Shown: positions 36,299-45,305 of the stretch, one piece after another
Position numbering within the stretch: position 1 is the first letter of the stretch
Layout: the number at the start of each line of letters is the position of its first letter
DNA from: Lysobacteraceae bacterium PS02340
GTDB taxonomy: Bacteria; Pseudomonadota; Gammaproteobacteria; Xanthomonadales; Xanthomonadaceae
Length of the DNA: 64,000 bases
Assembly (NCBI GenBank): GCA_029959605.1
Contig: JASCOC010000001.1
Coordinates: 282,454-346,453 of the forward strand
Direction: 5' to 3'
Made by a program: the position numbers and the translations under genes
The notes under the pieces: generated by a model
What the model was told of the DNA's origin: nothing
The model's database searches: none
The model's input: only the letters and a program-made list of their open reading frames with translations

Positions 36299-36710
36299 GC
36301 GGCGGGTTGTCGATCCGCTGATTGCAAAGCGACGTCGCCCCGGCGCAAGCCGGGGCCCAGTGACTTCGCGCCTGGGATGCGGTGACGCGGACGTTCGACG
36401 CAATCCGCATCCGTGGCGCCGCAATCGACGCAGTTCAGCGTCGACCCAACGAACCTTGGGATCGTCGCCCCAGCGGCTCTCAACAGACGCACGTCTGGTC
36501 ACGCTGGGGCCCATCTTGATTTCTCTGCACGACAGCAGAATCAAAATGGATCCCAAGCAGAATCAAAAATGGATCCCAGCCTTCGCTGGGATGACGGGTC
36601 GTAGGATTCGCTGACGCCTGAAAAATCGGTAGCGACACTCGAACGCCTTGCGGCGTTCTTGGCCGTGAGCGTGACCCAGGTGATCAAAGCACCCGCGATA
36701 TCATCGCGGC
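36299..36710. repeat. Cluster of palindromic intergenic repeats
   Basis: No gene is supported in these 412 bp. Three palindromic units are visible. One lies near 36336-36370 (cgccccggcgcaagccggggcccagtgactt), one near 36466-36515 (cgccccagc...gctggggcccatc) and one near 36545-36600 (aaaatggatcccagccttcgctgggatgacgg, with a doubled tcaaaatggatccca). The same family recurs at 38440-38700. They look like REP/BIME-type elements and may also stop or stabilise the DUF885 transcript. Confidence 0.75.
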
Positions 36711-38375
36711 ATGCCCACACGCGCCTCACTCCGCCACGCCGCCGCGCGCATGCTCGATCCCTTGTGCAGCATGGGCCTCTGGCTCGGGACGCTGTGCTTC
36801 GCGGCGTCGCTGACGCCCAGTCTGATTCCGCGTGACGCGCTGTTGCAGGGCGTGCTGTCGGGCATCGCGTTCGCCGCCGGTTACGGCGTCGGCGTGCTGA
36901 TGCGCTGGCTGTGGATTTTCCTCGGTCTCCCGCGACTGCGCGATCTGGCGATCGGGCGTGTCGCGACCGGGCTCGCGGTCGTCGTGTGCGCGGCGATGGT
37001 GATCGGATTTCTCGCGCAGGCGTCCGGCTGGCAGAACGACATCCGCGCGCGCATGGGCATGGAGGCGGTCGCGAGCGCGCGGCCGCTGTTCGTGGGTCTT
37101 GTGGCGGGCGGTGTCGCGCTGGTGCTGTTGCTGCTCGGCCGTGTGTTCGGCGGCGTGGTCTACGTGCTGTCGCAACGCCTCGGCCGGCATCTGCCGCGAC
37201 GCGTGTCCTTGATCGTCAGCGTCGCGCTCGCCGGCCTGCTGTTCTGGTCGATCGGCAACGGCGTCGTGTTCGAGGCCGGCCTGCGTGCGCTGGATTCGTC
37301 GTACCGGCAACTCGACTCGGTCGTCGATACCGCACTCGACCCCCCCTCCGAGCCATTGAAGACGGGCAGCGACGCGTCGCTGATCGGCTGGTCGGGGCTC
37401 GGTCGCATGGGCCGCGCCGCCGTCGCCGCCGGCCCGACGCAGGCCGAGATCGAAGCGCTGACCGGACAGCCTGCGCAGGAACCGTTGCGCATCTACGTCG
37501 GCCTCAATTCCGCGCCGGACATCCAAGCGCGTGCCGACCTCGCACTGGCGGAGATGATCCGCGTCGGCGCGTTCGAGCGTTCGGCGCTGGTGATCAACAC
37601 GCCGACCGGCACCGGCTGGCTCGATCCCGCAAGCCAGAAGGCGATGGAATATCTGCAGCGTGGCGATGTCGCGACGGTCTCGATGCAGTACTCGTATCTC
37701 GCCAGCTGGCTGGCGTTGATGGTCGATCCGACCTATGGCGCGGATTCGGCACGCGCCCTGTTCGCCGCGGTACACGGCCACTGGCGCACGCTGCCGCGTG
37801 ATCAACGCCCGCGCCTGTATCTGCACGGCTTGAGTCTGGGCGCGCTGAATTCCGATCTGTCGGTGGATCTGTTCGACATCCTCGGCGAGCCCTTCGATGG
37901 CGCGCTGTGGGCCGGCCCGCCGTTTCCGAGCCGTACCTGGCGCCATGCGACGCTCGGCCGCGATCCCGCCACGCCGGCATGGCGACCGCGCTACGGCGAC
38001 GGCGCGGTCGTGCGCTTCATGACCCAGGACGGCGCGCCCGCGGGCAACGCGGCATGGGACGGCACGCGCATCGTCTACCTGCAGTATCCGAGCGACCCGA
38101 TCACGTTCTTCGAGGCGGGCTCGGCGCTGCGGCGCCCGGCGTGGCTGTCCGGGCCGCGCGCCGAAGACGTGTCCGATTCCCTGCACTGGTTTCCGCTGGT
38201 GACCTTCCTGCAGCTCGGCATGGACATGGCGGTCGCGACCTCGACGCCGACCGGCTACGGGCATGTGTTCGCGGCCGAGGATTACGTCGATGCGTGGATC
38301 GCGACGACGGGGACGGAATGGGAAGCGGATTCGATGGCCGTGTTGAAGGCGAAATTGGCTGCGGAGGGGTTGTAG
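36711..38375 (+). CDS. Membrane-anchored alpha/beta hydrolase (PF15420/PF10081 type)
   Basis: A 554-residue protein. The N-terminal half has about five membrane helices (residues 18-35, 42-65, 80-102, 120-145 and 160-180). The C-terminal half, from about 250, is a hydrolase domain with PLRIYVGLNSAPDIQARADLALAEM, the TPTGTGWLDP block, nucleophile motif LHGLSLGALNS and later WAGPPFPSRTW and YLQYPSDPITFF. This matches the alpha/beta-hydrolase family found in actinobacteria and some proteobacteria. The substrate is unknown; a lipid or cell-envelope ester is a guess from the membrane anchor. The gene stands alone between two repeat clusters. Confidence 0.85.
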   Translation: MPTRASLRHAAARMLDPLCSMGLWLGTLCFAASLTPSLIPRDALLQGVLSGIAFAAGYGVGVLMRWLWIFLGLPRLRDLAIGRVATGLAVVVCAAMVIGFLAQASGWQNDIRARMGMEAVASARPLFVGLVAGGVALVLLLLGRVFGGVVYVLSQRLGRHLPRRVSLIVSVALAGLLFWSIGNGVVFEAGLRALDSSYRQLDSVVDTALDPPSEPLKTGSDASLIGWSGLGRMGRAAVAAGPTQAEIEALTGQPAQEPLRIYVGLNSAPDIQARADLALAEMIRVGAFERSALVINTPTGTGWLDPASQKAMEYLQRGDVATVSMQYSYLASWLALMVDPTYGADSARALFAAVHGHWRTLPRDQRPRLYLHGLSLGALNSDLSVDLFDILGEPFDGALWAGPPFPSRTWRHATLGRDPATPAWRPRYGDGAVVRFMTQDGAPAGNAAWDGTRIVYLQYPSDPITFFEAGSALRRPAWLSGPRAEDVSDSLHWFPLVTFLQLGMDMAVATSTPTGYGHVFAAEDYVDAWIATTGTEWEADSMAVLKAKLAAEGL

Positions 38376-38722
38376 ATTCCCGGTTCACCTCCCGCTGCCT
38401 CTACCTTCGGATCGCCGTACCTGCGCGCGGCGCGGCATCACCTTGCCGTCGCCCCGGCGCAGGCCGGGGCCCAGCGACTTGCGCGACCTTTGAACGAGGC
38501 GCCGACTGGCTGAACTCAAGTCACTGGATGACCAGCGCTGCGCGCTGTTGTGAGCATTCCGGCGTCCGCCGGGATGACGGCGGGCATGAAGCGGCGGCAA
38601 TTCATACGTCGCCCCAGCGGAGGCTGGGGCCCATTTCGACGTGCGCGCGATGGGTGAAGATCAAAATGGGTCCCAGCTTCCGCTGGAACGACGCGCAAGC
38701 AGTAGAGCGCCGTTCCCACGCC
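38376..38722. repeat. Second cluster of palindromic intergenic repeats
   Basis: No gene is supported. Units of the same family as at 36299-36710 lie at about 38448-38482 (cgccccggcgcaggccggggcccagcgactt), 38557-38587 (attccggcgtccgccgggatgacgg), 38610-38640 (cgtcgccccagcggaggctggggcccat) and 38660-38700 (aaaatgggtcccagcttccgctggaacgac). Alternating orientations suggest a BIME-like array between the convergent hydrolase and regulator genes. Confidence 0.75.
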
Positions 38723-39799
38723 CTACCCCCGCGCCGCCTCGAACGCCTCGGGCAACGTCTGCACCTTGCCGCAGTAGCTCGGGTCGTACCCCGGCAGCAT
38801 GCCCAGATCACGCCGGAAGCCGTCGCTGCGCAGCAGCGTCAGCAGTTCCGTCAGGCGCCCGGAATCCAGCACATCGTTGTGGCACAGGAAGAAATAGTGC
38901 TCGGTGATCAGTGGGAAGAAATCCAGCCCGTACTTGCGCGCAGGTGGTTCCAGCGCGAAGCCGACATCCGCGAGCCCACTGGCCACGTAGGCCGACACCG
39001 CGGCATGCGTGAGTTCCTCGACATCGCAGGCGCGGATGCGGTCGAAAGCGATGCCGTGGCGCGCGAGCATCGCTTCCAATAGCAGACGTGTGCCGGAACC
39101 GGGCTGGCGATGGATCATGCGGATGTCGGGGCGCTCGAGGTCCTGCAGCGTCTCGATGCCGCGCGGATTGCCTGGCGCGAGCACCAGACCCTGACGCCGC
39201 ATCGCCAGATGGATCACACGGTCGGCTTCGAGATCGAGGCGGTCGCGATAGTGTGCGAACAGCGCCGGTTCCAGATCGCCGATCGGCAGATGCAGACCGG
39301 CGATGTCGCAGGCACCGCTGCGCAGCGCGACCAGCGCGTCGTCGGGGCTGCGGTATTTGAGGTCCAACGCGAGGTCGGCTTCGGCCATCGTGCGGCGCAG
39401 GGTTTCGACGCCGAAGCCATGCGAGGCGTGGATGCGCAGCGGCGTCGCGTGCGCGCTGACCGTGCGTTCGAGTTCGGCTTCGAGTTCCGTGGCCAGACTG
39501 TCGAGCATCGGCGACAGGCGCGCGGCGATGCGGTTGTCGGCCCAGACCAGACGTTCGCCGATCGGGGTCAGGCGCGCGCCGCGGCCGCGGGTCATGCGCA
39601 GCAGCGGCTGGCCGAAGACCTCGCGCGCATCCTGCAGCTGGCCCCAGGCGTAGCGGTAGGACAGGCCGACCTTGCGCGCCGCGGCGGCCAGCGAGCCGGT
39701 CCCGCGCACCGCGATCAGCAGTTCGACCAGATGCGACGGCAGCTTGGCGCCCGCAGCGCTTTCCAGTTCCCAACGCGGCTGGATGCGGACCTTGTACAT
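38723..39799 (-). CDS. ModE-type HTH regulator with periplasmic-binding-protein-like domain
   Basis: A 358-residue one-component regulator. Residues 20-95 form a ModE/LysR-like winged helix (LLIAVRGTGSLAAAARKVGLSYRYAWGQLQDAREVFGQPLLRMTRGRGARLTPIGERLV). The YAWGQL and GARLTPIG signatures are those of ModE. From about 115 a PBP-like domain of the PF12727 type follows, with DLERPDIRMIHRQPGSGTRLLLEAML and HAAVSAYVASGLADVGFALEPPARKYGLDFFPL. The domain probably senses a small ligand. It is divergent from the OFA transporter and the FdhD/FDH genes, which need molybdenum, so control of that operon in response to formate or molybdate is a reasonable inference. Confidence 0.85.
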   Translation of the reverse strand: MYKVRIQPRWELESAAGAKLPSHLVELLIAVRGTGSLAAAARKVGLSYRYAWGQLQDAREVFGQPLLRMTRGRGARLTPIGERLVWADNRIAARLSPMLDSLATELEAELERTVSAHATPLRIHASHGFGVETLRRTMAEADLALDLKYRSPDDALVALRSGACDIAGLHLPIGDLEPALFAHYRDRLDLEADRVIHLAMRRQGLVLAPGNPRGIETLQDLERPDIRMIHRQPGSGTRLLLEAMLARHGIAFDRIRACDVEELTHAAVSAYVASGLADVGFALEPPARKYGLDFFPLITEHYFFLCHNDVLDSGRLTELLTLLRSDGFRRDLGMLPGYDPSYCGKVQTLPEAFEAARG

Positions 39800-40005
39800 G
39801 CGCGACTCCCCCAAACCTACTGCAGCGCAGCGCGCATCGGCTGCAGGTTCAATATGTTCCTGAAAGCCGGATATTCGACCATTGGAACTGGCGGCACAAG
39901 GGTTACGGCGGTACCGTTGCGGCGATTTGTCGCAGCCAATATGTATCCAAGAACATAACCAGGCGACGAAGGTCAGAGATCGGCACATCGACCCGGGGAG
40001 GATTC
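39800..40005. promoter_or_regulatory. Divergent control region of the formate module
   Basis: This 206-bp AT-richer gap lies between the regulator and the OFA transporter. A repeated motif occurs twice: CAATATGTTCC at 39850-39860 and CAATATGTATCC at 39937-39948. A GAACAT (39951-39956) forms the complement of ATGTTC. These are candidate operators for the neighbouring regulator. A strong Shine-Dalgarno (GGGGAGGA, 39994-40001) precedes the transporter start. Confidence 0.45.
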
Positions 40006-41691
40006 ATGGCCACCAGTTCCGCAACACCCTCAACCGCCAGCAACGTCCGCGAAGGCGGCCTGCTCTCGAAAGAACGCATCATCGCCAAGCCCGGTTTCAA
40101 CCGTTGGCTGGTCCCGCCCGCCGCGCTGGCGATCCATCTGTGCATCGGCATGGCCTACGGCTTCAGCGTGTTCTGGCTGCCGCTGTCGAAGGCGGTCGGC
40201 ATCGATGCCGCCATCGCCTGCGGCACCGACATGGGCTTCTTCGCCCGCATCACCTCGGCCAGCTGCGACTGGCAGATCAGCGAACTGCAGTGGATGTACA
40301 CGCTGTTCTTCGTGCTGCTGGGCTGCTCGGCGGCGATCTGGGGCGGCTGGCTGGAACGCGTCGGCCCACGCAAGGCCGGCTTCGTCGCCGCGCTGTGCTG
40401 GTGCGGCGGCCTGCTGATCTCCGCGCTGGGCGTGCATCTGCATCAGATCTGGATGCTGTGGCTGGGGTCGGGCGTGATCGGCGGTATCGGTCTGGGCCTG
40501 GGCTACATCTCGCCGGTGTCGACGCTGATCAAGTGGTTCCCGGACCGCCGCGGCATGGCGACCGGCATGGCGATCATGGGTTTCGGTGGTGGTGCGCTGA
40601 TCGGCAGCCCGCTGGCCGACATGCTGATGCGCCACTTCGCCACGCCGACCTCGGTCGGCGTGAAGGAAACCTTCCTGGTCATGGCCGCGGCCTACTTCGT
40701 CTTCATGATGGCCGGCGCGTTCGGCTATCGCGTGCCGCCGACCGGCTGGAAGCCGAAGGGCTGGACGCCGCCGCCGGCGAAGGACAACGCGATGATCACC
40801 CAGGGCCACGTGCATGTGAAGCGCGTCTGGGGCATTCCGCAGTTCTGGCTGGTCTGGGGCGTGCTGTGCCTCAACGTGTCGGCCGGTATCGGCGTGCTGG
40901 GTCTGGCGTCGCCGATGCTGCAGGAGATGTTCGGTGGCCGTCTGATCGGTCTGGATGTCGGCTTCGGTGACCTGAGCACCGAGCAGCTGTCGGCCATCGC
41001 CGCGATCGCGGCGGGCTTCGTCGGCATGCTGAGCCTGGCCAACATCATCGGCCGTTTCTTCTGGGCGTCGATGTCGGACAAGTTCGGCCGCAAGGTCACC
41101 TACTCGATCTTCTTCGTGCTCGGCATCGCGCTGTACGCCTCGGCGCCGACGCTCGGCAACGCCGGTTCGATCGCGCTGTTCGTTGCGGCGTTCTGCGTGA
41201 TCCTGTCGATGTACGGCGGCGGCTTCGCCACCGTGCCGGCGTATCTCGCCGATCTGTTCGGCACCCAGCACGTCGGCGCGATCCACGGTCGTCTGCTGAC
41301 CGCCTGGGCCACCGCCGGCATCCTCGGCCCGCTGGTGATCGGCTACATGCGCGAGCATCAGCTGAGCCTCGGCATGCCGCCGTCGCAGGTCTACAACACC
41401 ACGATGTACATCCTCGCCGGCATGCTGGTGCTGGGCCTGATCTGCAACCTGCTGGTGCGCCCGGTGAACCCGAAGTACTTCATGTCGCCGGAAGAACTGG
41501 CACACGAGAAGCAGCTGGCGCACGAGAAGGTCGACGCGTCGGGCAAGTCGCTGATCTCGCAGGACGAGATGGACCGCATCGGCGCGGGCGGCAACCCGGC
41601 ACTGGTCGCGTTCTGCTGGGCCGCAGTCGGCATTCCGCTCGCCTTCGGCATCTGGAAAACGCTGGAAAAAGCCCTGGTGCTGTTCGCCTGA
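40006..41691 (+). CDS. OFA-family MFS transporter (oxalate/formate antiporter-like)
   Basis: A 561-residue major facilitator protein with about twelve membrane helices starting near residue 35 (WLVPPAALAIHLCIGMAYGFSVFWLPLSKAVG). The family pattern GGWLERVGPRKAGFVAALCWCGG, the NIIGRFFWASMSDKFGRK loop and FGTQHVGAIHGRLLTAWATAGILGP place it in the oxalate:formate antiporter (OFA) group. Larger than average loops after helices 2 and 6 and a C-terminal extension are typical of the proteobacterial OFA subgroup. Its location before fdhD and a formate-dehydrogenase-like gene suggests formate or a related carboxylate as substrate. Substrate assignment is inference. Confidence 0.87.
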   Translation: MATSSATPSTASNVREGGLLSKERIIAKPGFNRWLVPPAALAIHLCIGMAYGFSVFWLPLSKAVGIDAAIACGTDMGFFARITSASCDWQISELQWMYTLFFVLLGCSAAIWGGWLERVGPRKAGFVAALCWCGGLLISALGVHLHQIWMLWLGSGVIGGIGLGLGYISPVSTLIKWFPDRRGMATGMAIMGFGGGALIGSPLADMLMRHFATPTSVGVKETFLVMAAAYFVFMMAGAFGYRVPPTGWKPKGWTPPPAKDNAMITQGHVHVKRVWGIPQFWLVWGVLCLNVSAGIGVLGLASPMLQEMFGGRLIGLDVGFGDLSTEQLSAIAAIAAGFVGMLSLANIIGRFFWASMSDKFGRKVTYSIFFVLGIALYASAPTLGNAGSIALFVAAFCVILSMYGGGFATVPAYLADLFGTQHVGAIHGRLLTAWATAGILGPLVIGYMREHQLSLGMPPSQVYNTTMYILAGMLVLGLICNLLVRPVNPKYFMSPEELAHEKQLAHEKVDASGKSLISQDEMDRIGAGGNPALVAFCWAAVGIPLAFGIWKTLEKALVLFA

Positions 41692-41743
41692 GACCTGAAG
41701 CAGGACCGGCGGCCGCTGACGCGGTCGCCGGTACCCTCCCGAC

Positions 41744-42631
41744 ATGACACGGTCCCCCGACACAGATCTTCTTCAGAGCGACACGACGGCCGGCGCGGTG
41801 CGTCGTCCGGTTGAACGCTGGCGCGACGGCGTGGTGCGTCAGGTCGACGACCACGTCGCCGAAGAAGTGCCGGTGGCCTTCGTCTACAACGACGTGCCGT
41901 TCGCGGTGATGATGGCGACGCCCGCCGATCTCGAGGATTTCGCGCGGGGGTTCGCGATCAGCGAAGGCATCGTCGATGCGCCGGACGATGTGGCGATCGA
42001 AGGCGTCGCGCATTTCATCGAAGGCATCGAGATCCGCCTGCGGATTCCCGAGGCGCGCGCCGAAGCTTTGGCCCTGCGTCGCCGCAGCATGAGCGGACGC
42101 AGTGGCTGCGGTGTCTGCGGCAGCGAGTTGCTCGAAGCCGCACTGCGTTATCCGGCGCCGGTCACGACCGATGTCCGTGTGTCACCCGAAGCATTGTCAC
42201 GGGCATTGCGCGCACTGCGCGATGCGCAATCCATCGCCGCGCTCACCGGCGCCACGCATGCGGCAGGCTGGGCGTCGCTCGACGGCACGCTGCAACTTGC
42301 ACGCGAAGACGTCGGCCGCCACAACGCGCTCGACAAACTGATCGGCGCGCTGCACGCGGATGACTTCGATCCGGCAAACGGGTTTCTCGTCGTCACCAGT
42401 CGCGCCAGCTACGAAATGGCGATGAAGGCGGCGAGCGTCGGCATCGCATTGATGGCGGCGATCTCCGCGCCGACCGCGCTGGCGATTTCGCTGGCGCAGC
42501 GCGCCCATCTCACCCTGATCGGTTTCGCCCGCGACGACGGGCATGCCGTGTACACCCACGCGCAGCGGCTGCTGCCCCCGCCGGCGACATCGCCGGTCGC
42601 CGCGCGCACAGGCAGGAGCTTTCCCCCATGA
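41744..42631 (+). CDS. fdhD: Formate dehydrogenase accessory sulfurtransferase FdhD
   Basis: A 295-residue cytoplasmic protein that transfers sulfur from the cysteine desulfurase to the molybdenum cofactor of formate dehydrogenases. The catalytic Cys-x-x-Cys loop is GCGVCG with Cys122 and Cys125. Other family blocks are EVPVAFVYNDVPFAVMMATPADLEDFARGFAISEGI, THAAGWASLDG, REDVGRHNALDKLIG and SRASYEMAMKAASVGI. Its stop overlaps the start of the oxidoreductase gene (ATGA), so accessory protein and enzyme are translationally coupled. Confidence 0.95.
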   Translation: MTRSPDTDLLQSDTTAGAVRRPVERWRDGVVRQVDDHVAEEVPVAFVYNDVPFAVMMATPADLEDFARGFAISEGIVDAPDDVAIEGVAHFIEGIEIRLRIPEARAEALALRRRSMSGRSGCGVCGSELLEAALRYPAPVTTDVRVSPEALSRALRALRDAQSIAALTGATHAAGWASLDGTLQLAREDVGRHNALDKLIGALHADDFDPANGFLVVTSRASYEMAMKAASVGIALMAAISAPTALAISLAQRAHLTLIGFARDDGHAVYTHAQRLLPPPATSPVAARTGRSFPP

Positions 42632-44982
42632 GCAACGACACGATCCGCAAGTACGACGGTCCCGCCGGTGGCTGGGGCGCGCTCAAGAGCGTGGCCAGGC
42701 ATCTGACCGAACAGAAGATCGCGGTCAGCGGCGCGAAGACCCTGCTCAAGGCCAACCAGCCCGACGGCTTCGACTGCCCCGGCTGCGCCTGGCCAGACCG
42801 CGACCACACCTCGACCTTCGAGTTCTGCGAGAACGGGGCGAAGGCCGTCGCCGCCGAAGCGACCAAGTTCCGTGCCGGCCCCGAGCTGTTCGCCAAATAC
42901 ACGGTCACGCAGCTCGCCGAGTACAGCGATTACTGGCTCGAACAACAGGGCCGCCTGACCACGCCGATGCGCTACGACGCGGCGACCGATCATTACGTGC
43001 CGGTGACCTGGGACGAAGCGCTCAGCCTCGTCGCGACGCATCTCAACGCCCTGCCCTCGCCCGACAACGCGATCTTCTATACCTCGGGCCGCACCTCGAA
43101 CGAGGCCGCGTTCCTCTATCAGCTGTTCGTGCGCGAGTACGGCACCAACAATTTCCCCGACTGCTCGAACATGTGCCACGAGTCGTCCGGCACTGCGCTC
43201 AAAAAACAGATCGGCGTCGGCAAAGGCACGGTGTCGCTGCACGATTTCGAACTCGCCGACGGCATCTTCATCTTCGGCCAGAACCCCGGCACCAACCATC
43301 CGCGCATGCTCGGCGAACTGCGCGAGGCGGCGAAGCGCGGCGCGAAGATCGTCTCGTTCAACCCGCTGCGCGAGCGCGGCCTGGAACGTTTCGCCGATCC
43401 GCAGGACAAGCTCGAGATGGCGACCTACGGTTCGACGAAGATCTCGTCGGATTATTTCCAGCTCAAGATCGGCGGCGACCTCGCGGCCGTGAAGGGCATG
43501 ATCAAGCACGTGCTCGAACGCGACGTCGAAGAGACGGGGCTCGGCCGGCCGTCGCTGCTCGACCATGCGTTCATCGCCGAGCACACGACCGGCTTCGATG
43601 ACTTCGTCGTCGACGTGCTGGCCGAATCCTGGGACGTGATCATCGAGGAATCCGGACTCGACGAGGCGCAGCTCCGCCGCGCCGGCGAGCTGTATCTCTC
43701 GTGCGAGCGCGTCATCGCGTGCTGGGGCATGGGCATCACCCAGCACAAGCATTCGGTCGCGACGATCAACGTGCTGATGAACCTGCTGCTGCTGCGGGGC
43801 CACCTCGGTCGCCCCGGCGCCGGCGCGTGCCCCGTGCGCGGCCACAGCAACGTGCAGGGCGATCGCACGATGATGATCTACGAGAAGCCGCCGGTCGCGT
43901 TTCTCGATCGCATCCGCGACGTGTTCGGCTTCGAGCCGCCGCGCGAGGACGGTTTCGATACCGTCGGCGCGATCGAGGCGATGATCGACGGCCGCGGCCA
44001 GGTGTTCTTCGGCATGGGCGGCAACTTCGCCATCGCCACGCCCGACTCCGACGCCACCGCGCGCGGCCTGCGCAGCTGCGCCCTGACCGCGCACGTCACC
44101 ACCAAGCTCAACCGCAGCCATCTGATCCACGGCAAGGACGCGTTGATCCTGCCGTGCCTCGGCCGCACCGAGATCGACATCCAGGCGGCCGGCCCGCAGG
44201 GTGTGACCGTCGAGGATTCGATGAGCATGGTGCACCTGTCGTCGGGCATCAATCCGCCGGCGTCGGACACGCTGCTGTCGGAACCGGCGATCGTCGCGCG
44301 CCTTGCGCACGCCACGCTCGGCGCGCGTTCGAAGATCGACTGGCTGGACATGGTGGAGGACTACGACCGCATCCGCGATGCGATCGCCGCGACCTTCGAC
44401 GACTTCCACGACTTCAACACCCGCGTGCGTGTGCCCGGCGGGTTCCGGCTGTCGAACACGGCGCGTGACCGCAAGTGGGCCAACCCCGCCGGCAAGGCGG
44501 TGTTCTTCGCCTGTCCGGTGCCGACCGACAATCCGATCCACCGCGCGCGCCGCATGCACGGCACGCAACCGGTGTTCACGCTCGCCACTACGCGCTCGCA
44601 CGACCAGTACAACACCACGATCTACGGCCTCGACGACCGCTACCGCGGCGTGTTCGGCGAGCGCCGCGTGCTGTTCGCGAACGCGGATGACATCGCCGCG
44701 CTCGACATGAAAGCCGGCGACTGGGTGGATCTGGAAAGCCTGTGCGACGACGGCGTGCGTCGTCAGGCCCTGCGCTTCCTTCTGGTCGAATACAACATCC
44801 CGCGCGGGTGCCTCGCGGCGTACTACCCGGAGACCAATCCTCTGGTGCCGCTGTCGAGCTTCGCCGACGAATCGCGGACGCCGACGTCGAAGTCGGTACC
44901 GGTCATCGTCACCCCGCACGTCACCGATGTCGGCGCGCACATGCCGCGCCAGCGCGACATCCCCGCCGCCGTTGTCCGCTGA
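42628..44982 (+). CDS. FdhF/YdeP-type molybdopterin oxidoreductase
   Basis: A 784-residue cytoplasmic molybdoenzyme of the formate-dehydrogenase-like YdeP/FdhF group (single large subunit). An N-terminal Cys motif (FDCPGCAWPDRDH, then EFCENG) could hold a 4Fe-4S cluster. The MGD domain shows FYTSGRTSNEAAFLYQLFVREYGTNNFPDCSNMCHESSG, IFIFGQNPGTNHPRM, GITQHKHSVATINVLMNLLLLRGHLGRPGAGACPVRGHSNVQGDRTM and a C-terminal ATTRSHDQYNTTIYGLDDRYRG dinucleotide-binding part. No twin-arginine leader is present. Coupling to fdhD and the OFA transporter argues for formate oxidation, although the true substrate of this subgroup is not proven. Confidence 0.9.
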   Translation: MSNDTIRKYDGPAGGWGALKSVARHLTEQKIAVSGAKTLLKANQPDGFDCPGCAWPDRDHTSTFEFCENGAKAVAAEATKFRAGPELFAKYTVTQLAEYSDYWLEQQGRLTTPMRYDAATDHYVPVTWDEALSLVATHLNALPSPDNAIFYTSGRTSNEAAFLYQLFVREYGTNNFPDCSNMCHESSGTALKKQIGVGKGTVSLHDFELADGIFIFGQNPGTNHPRMLGELREAAKRGAKIVSFNPLRERGLERFADPQDKLEMATYGSTKISSDYFQLKIGGDLAAVKGMIKHVLERDVEETGLGRPSLLDHAFIAEHTTGFDDFVVDVLAESWDVIIEESGLDEAQLRRAGELYLSCERVIACWGMGITQHKHSVATINVLMNLLLLRGHLGRPGAGACPVRGHSNVQGDRTMMIYEKPPVAFLDRIRDVFGFEPPREDGFDTVGAIEAMIDGRGQVFFGMGGNFAIATPDSDATARGLRSCALTAHVTTKLNRSHLIHGKDALILPCLGRTEIDIQAAGPQGVTVEDSMSMVHLSSGINPPASDTLLSEPAIVARLAHATLGARSKIDWLDMVEDYDRIRDAIAATFDDFHDFNTRVRVPGGFRLSNTARDRKWANPAGKAVFFACPVPTDNPIHRARRMHGTQPVFTLATTRSHDQYNTTIYGLDDRYRGVFGERRVLFANADDIAALDMKAGDWVDLESLCDDGVRRQALRFLLVEYNIPRGCLAAYYPETNPLVPLSSFADESRTPTSKSVPVIVTPHVTDVGAHMPRQRDIPAAVVR

Positions 44983-45250
44983 CGAGGCCCTCCTGCAGGC
45001 GCTGCTGACCGAGCTGGCGGCAGCGCCGGACGGCATGTCGCTGCCGCGGCTGTGCAAGCGCCTCGGCATCCGCATGAGCGTGCTGCTGCGCACCCTGGCC
45101 TACCTGGGTGATGAACGCATCGGCGATGCGCAGGGACCGGGCTGGGTGCGCACGACCGAAGACGGCCAACGAACGCTTGCGCACCTCACCGACAGCGGAC
45201 GTGCTGTCGCGATGTCGTTGATGCATCAGGACGACAACCCGGCGCCTTGA
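44927..45250 (+). CDS. Small winged-helix-like protein at the end of the formate operon
   Basis: A 107-residue protein if the ATG at 44927 is used, overlapping the oxidoreductase gene by 56 bp. An alternative TTG at 44972 would start at SADEALLQALLTEL and overlap by only 11 bp; the conserved-looking part begins there. The sequence (PDGMSLPRLCKRLGIRMSVLLRTLAYLGDERI...GPGWVRTTEDGQRTLAHLTDSGRAVA) has the shape of a small winged helix. I do not recognise the family. The position suggests a role in regulating or maturing the formate module. Confidence 0.7.
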   Translation: MSARTCRASATSPPPLSADEALLQALLTELAAAPDGMSLPRLCKRLGIRMSVLLRTLAYLGDERIGDAQGPGWVRTTEDGQRTLAHLTDSGRAVAMSLMHQDDNPAP

Positions 45251-45305
45251 TGCCGGCGCAGTGTCTGCCTGCACTTGACCGCCTCGAATGGACGGGTTCC
45301 CGGAT

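Noticed and set aside
42409..45093. Long open frame (894 codons) on the minus strand opposite fdhD and the oxidoreductase
   Set aside because: It is a shadow of the GC-rich plus-strand genes, with Arg/Val/Gly-rich low-complexity sequence and no domain. The plus-strand genes are clearly real.
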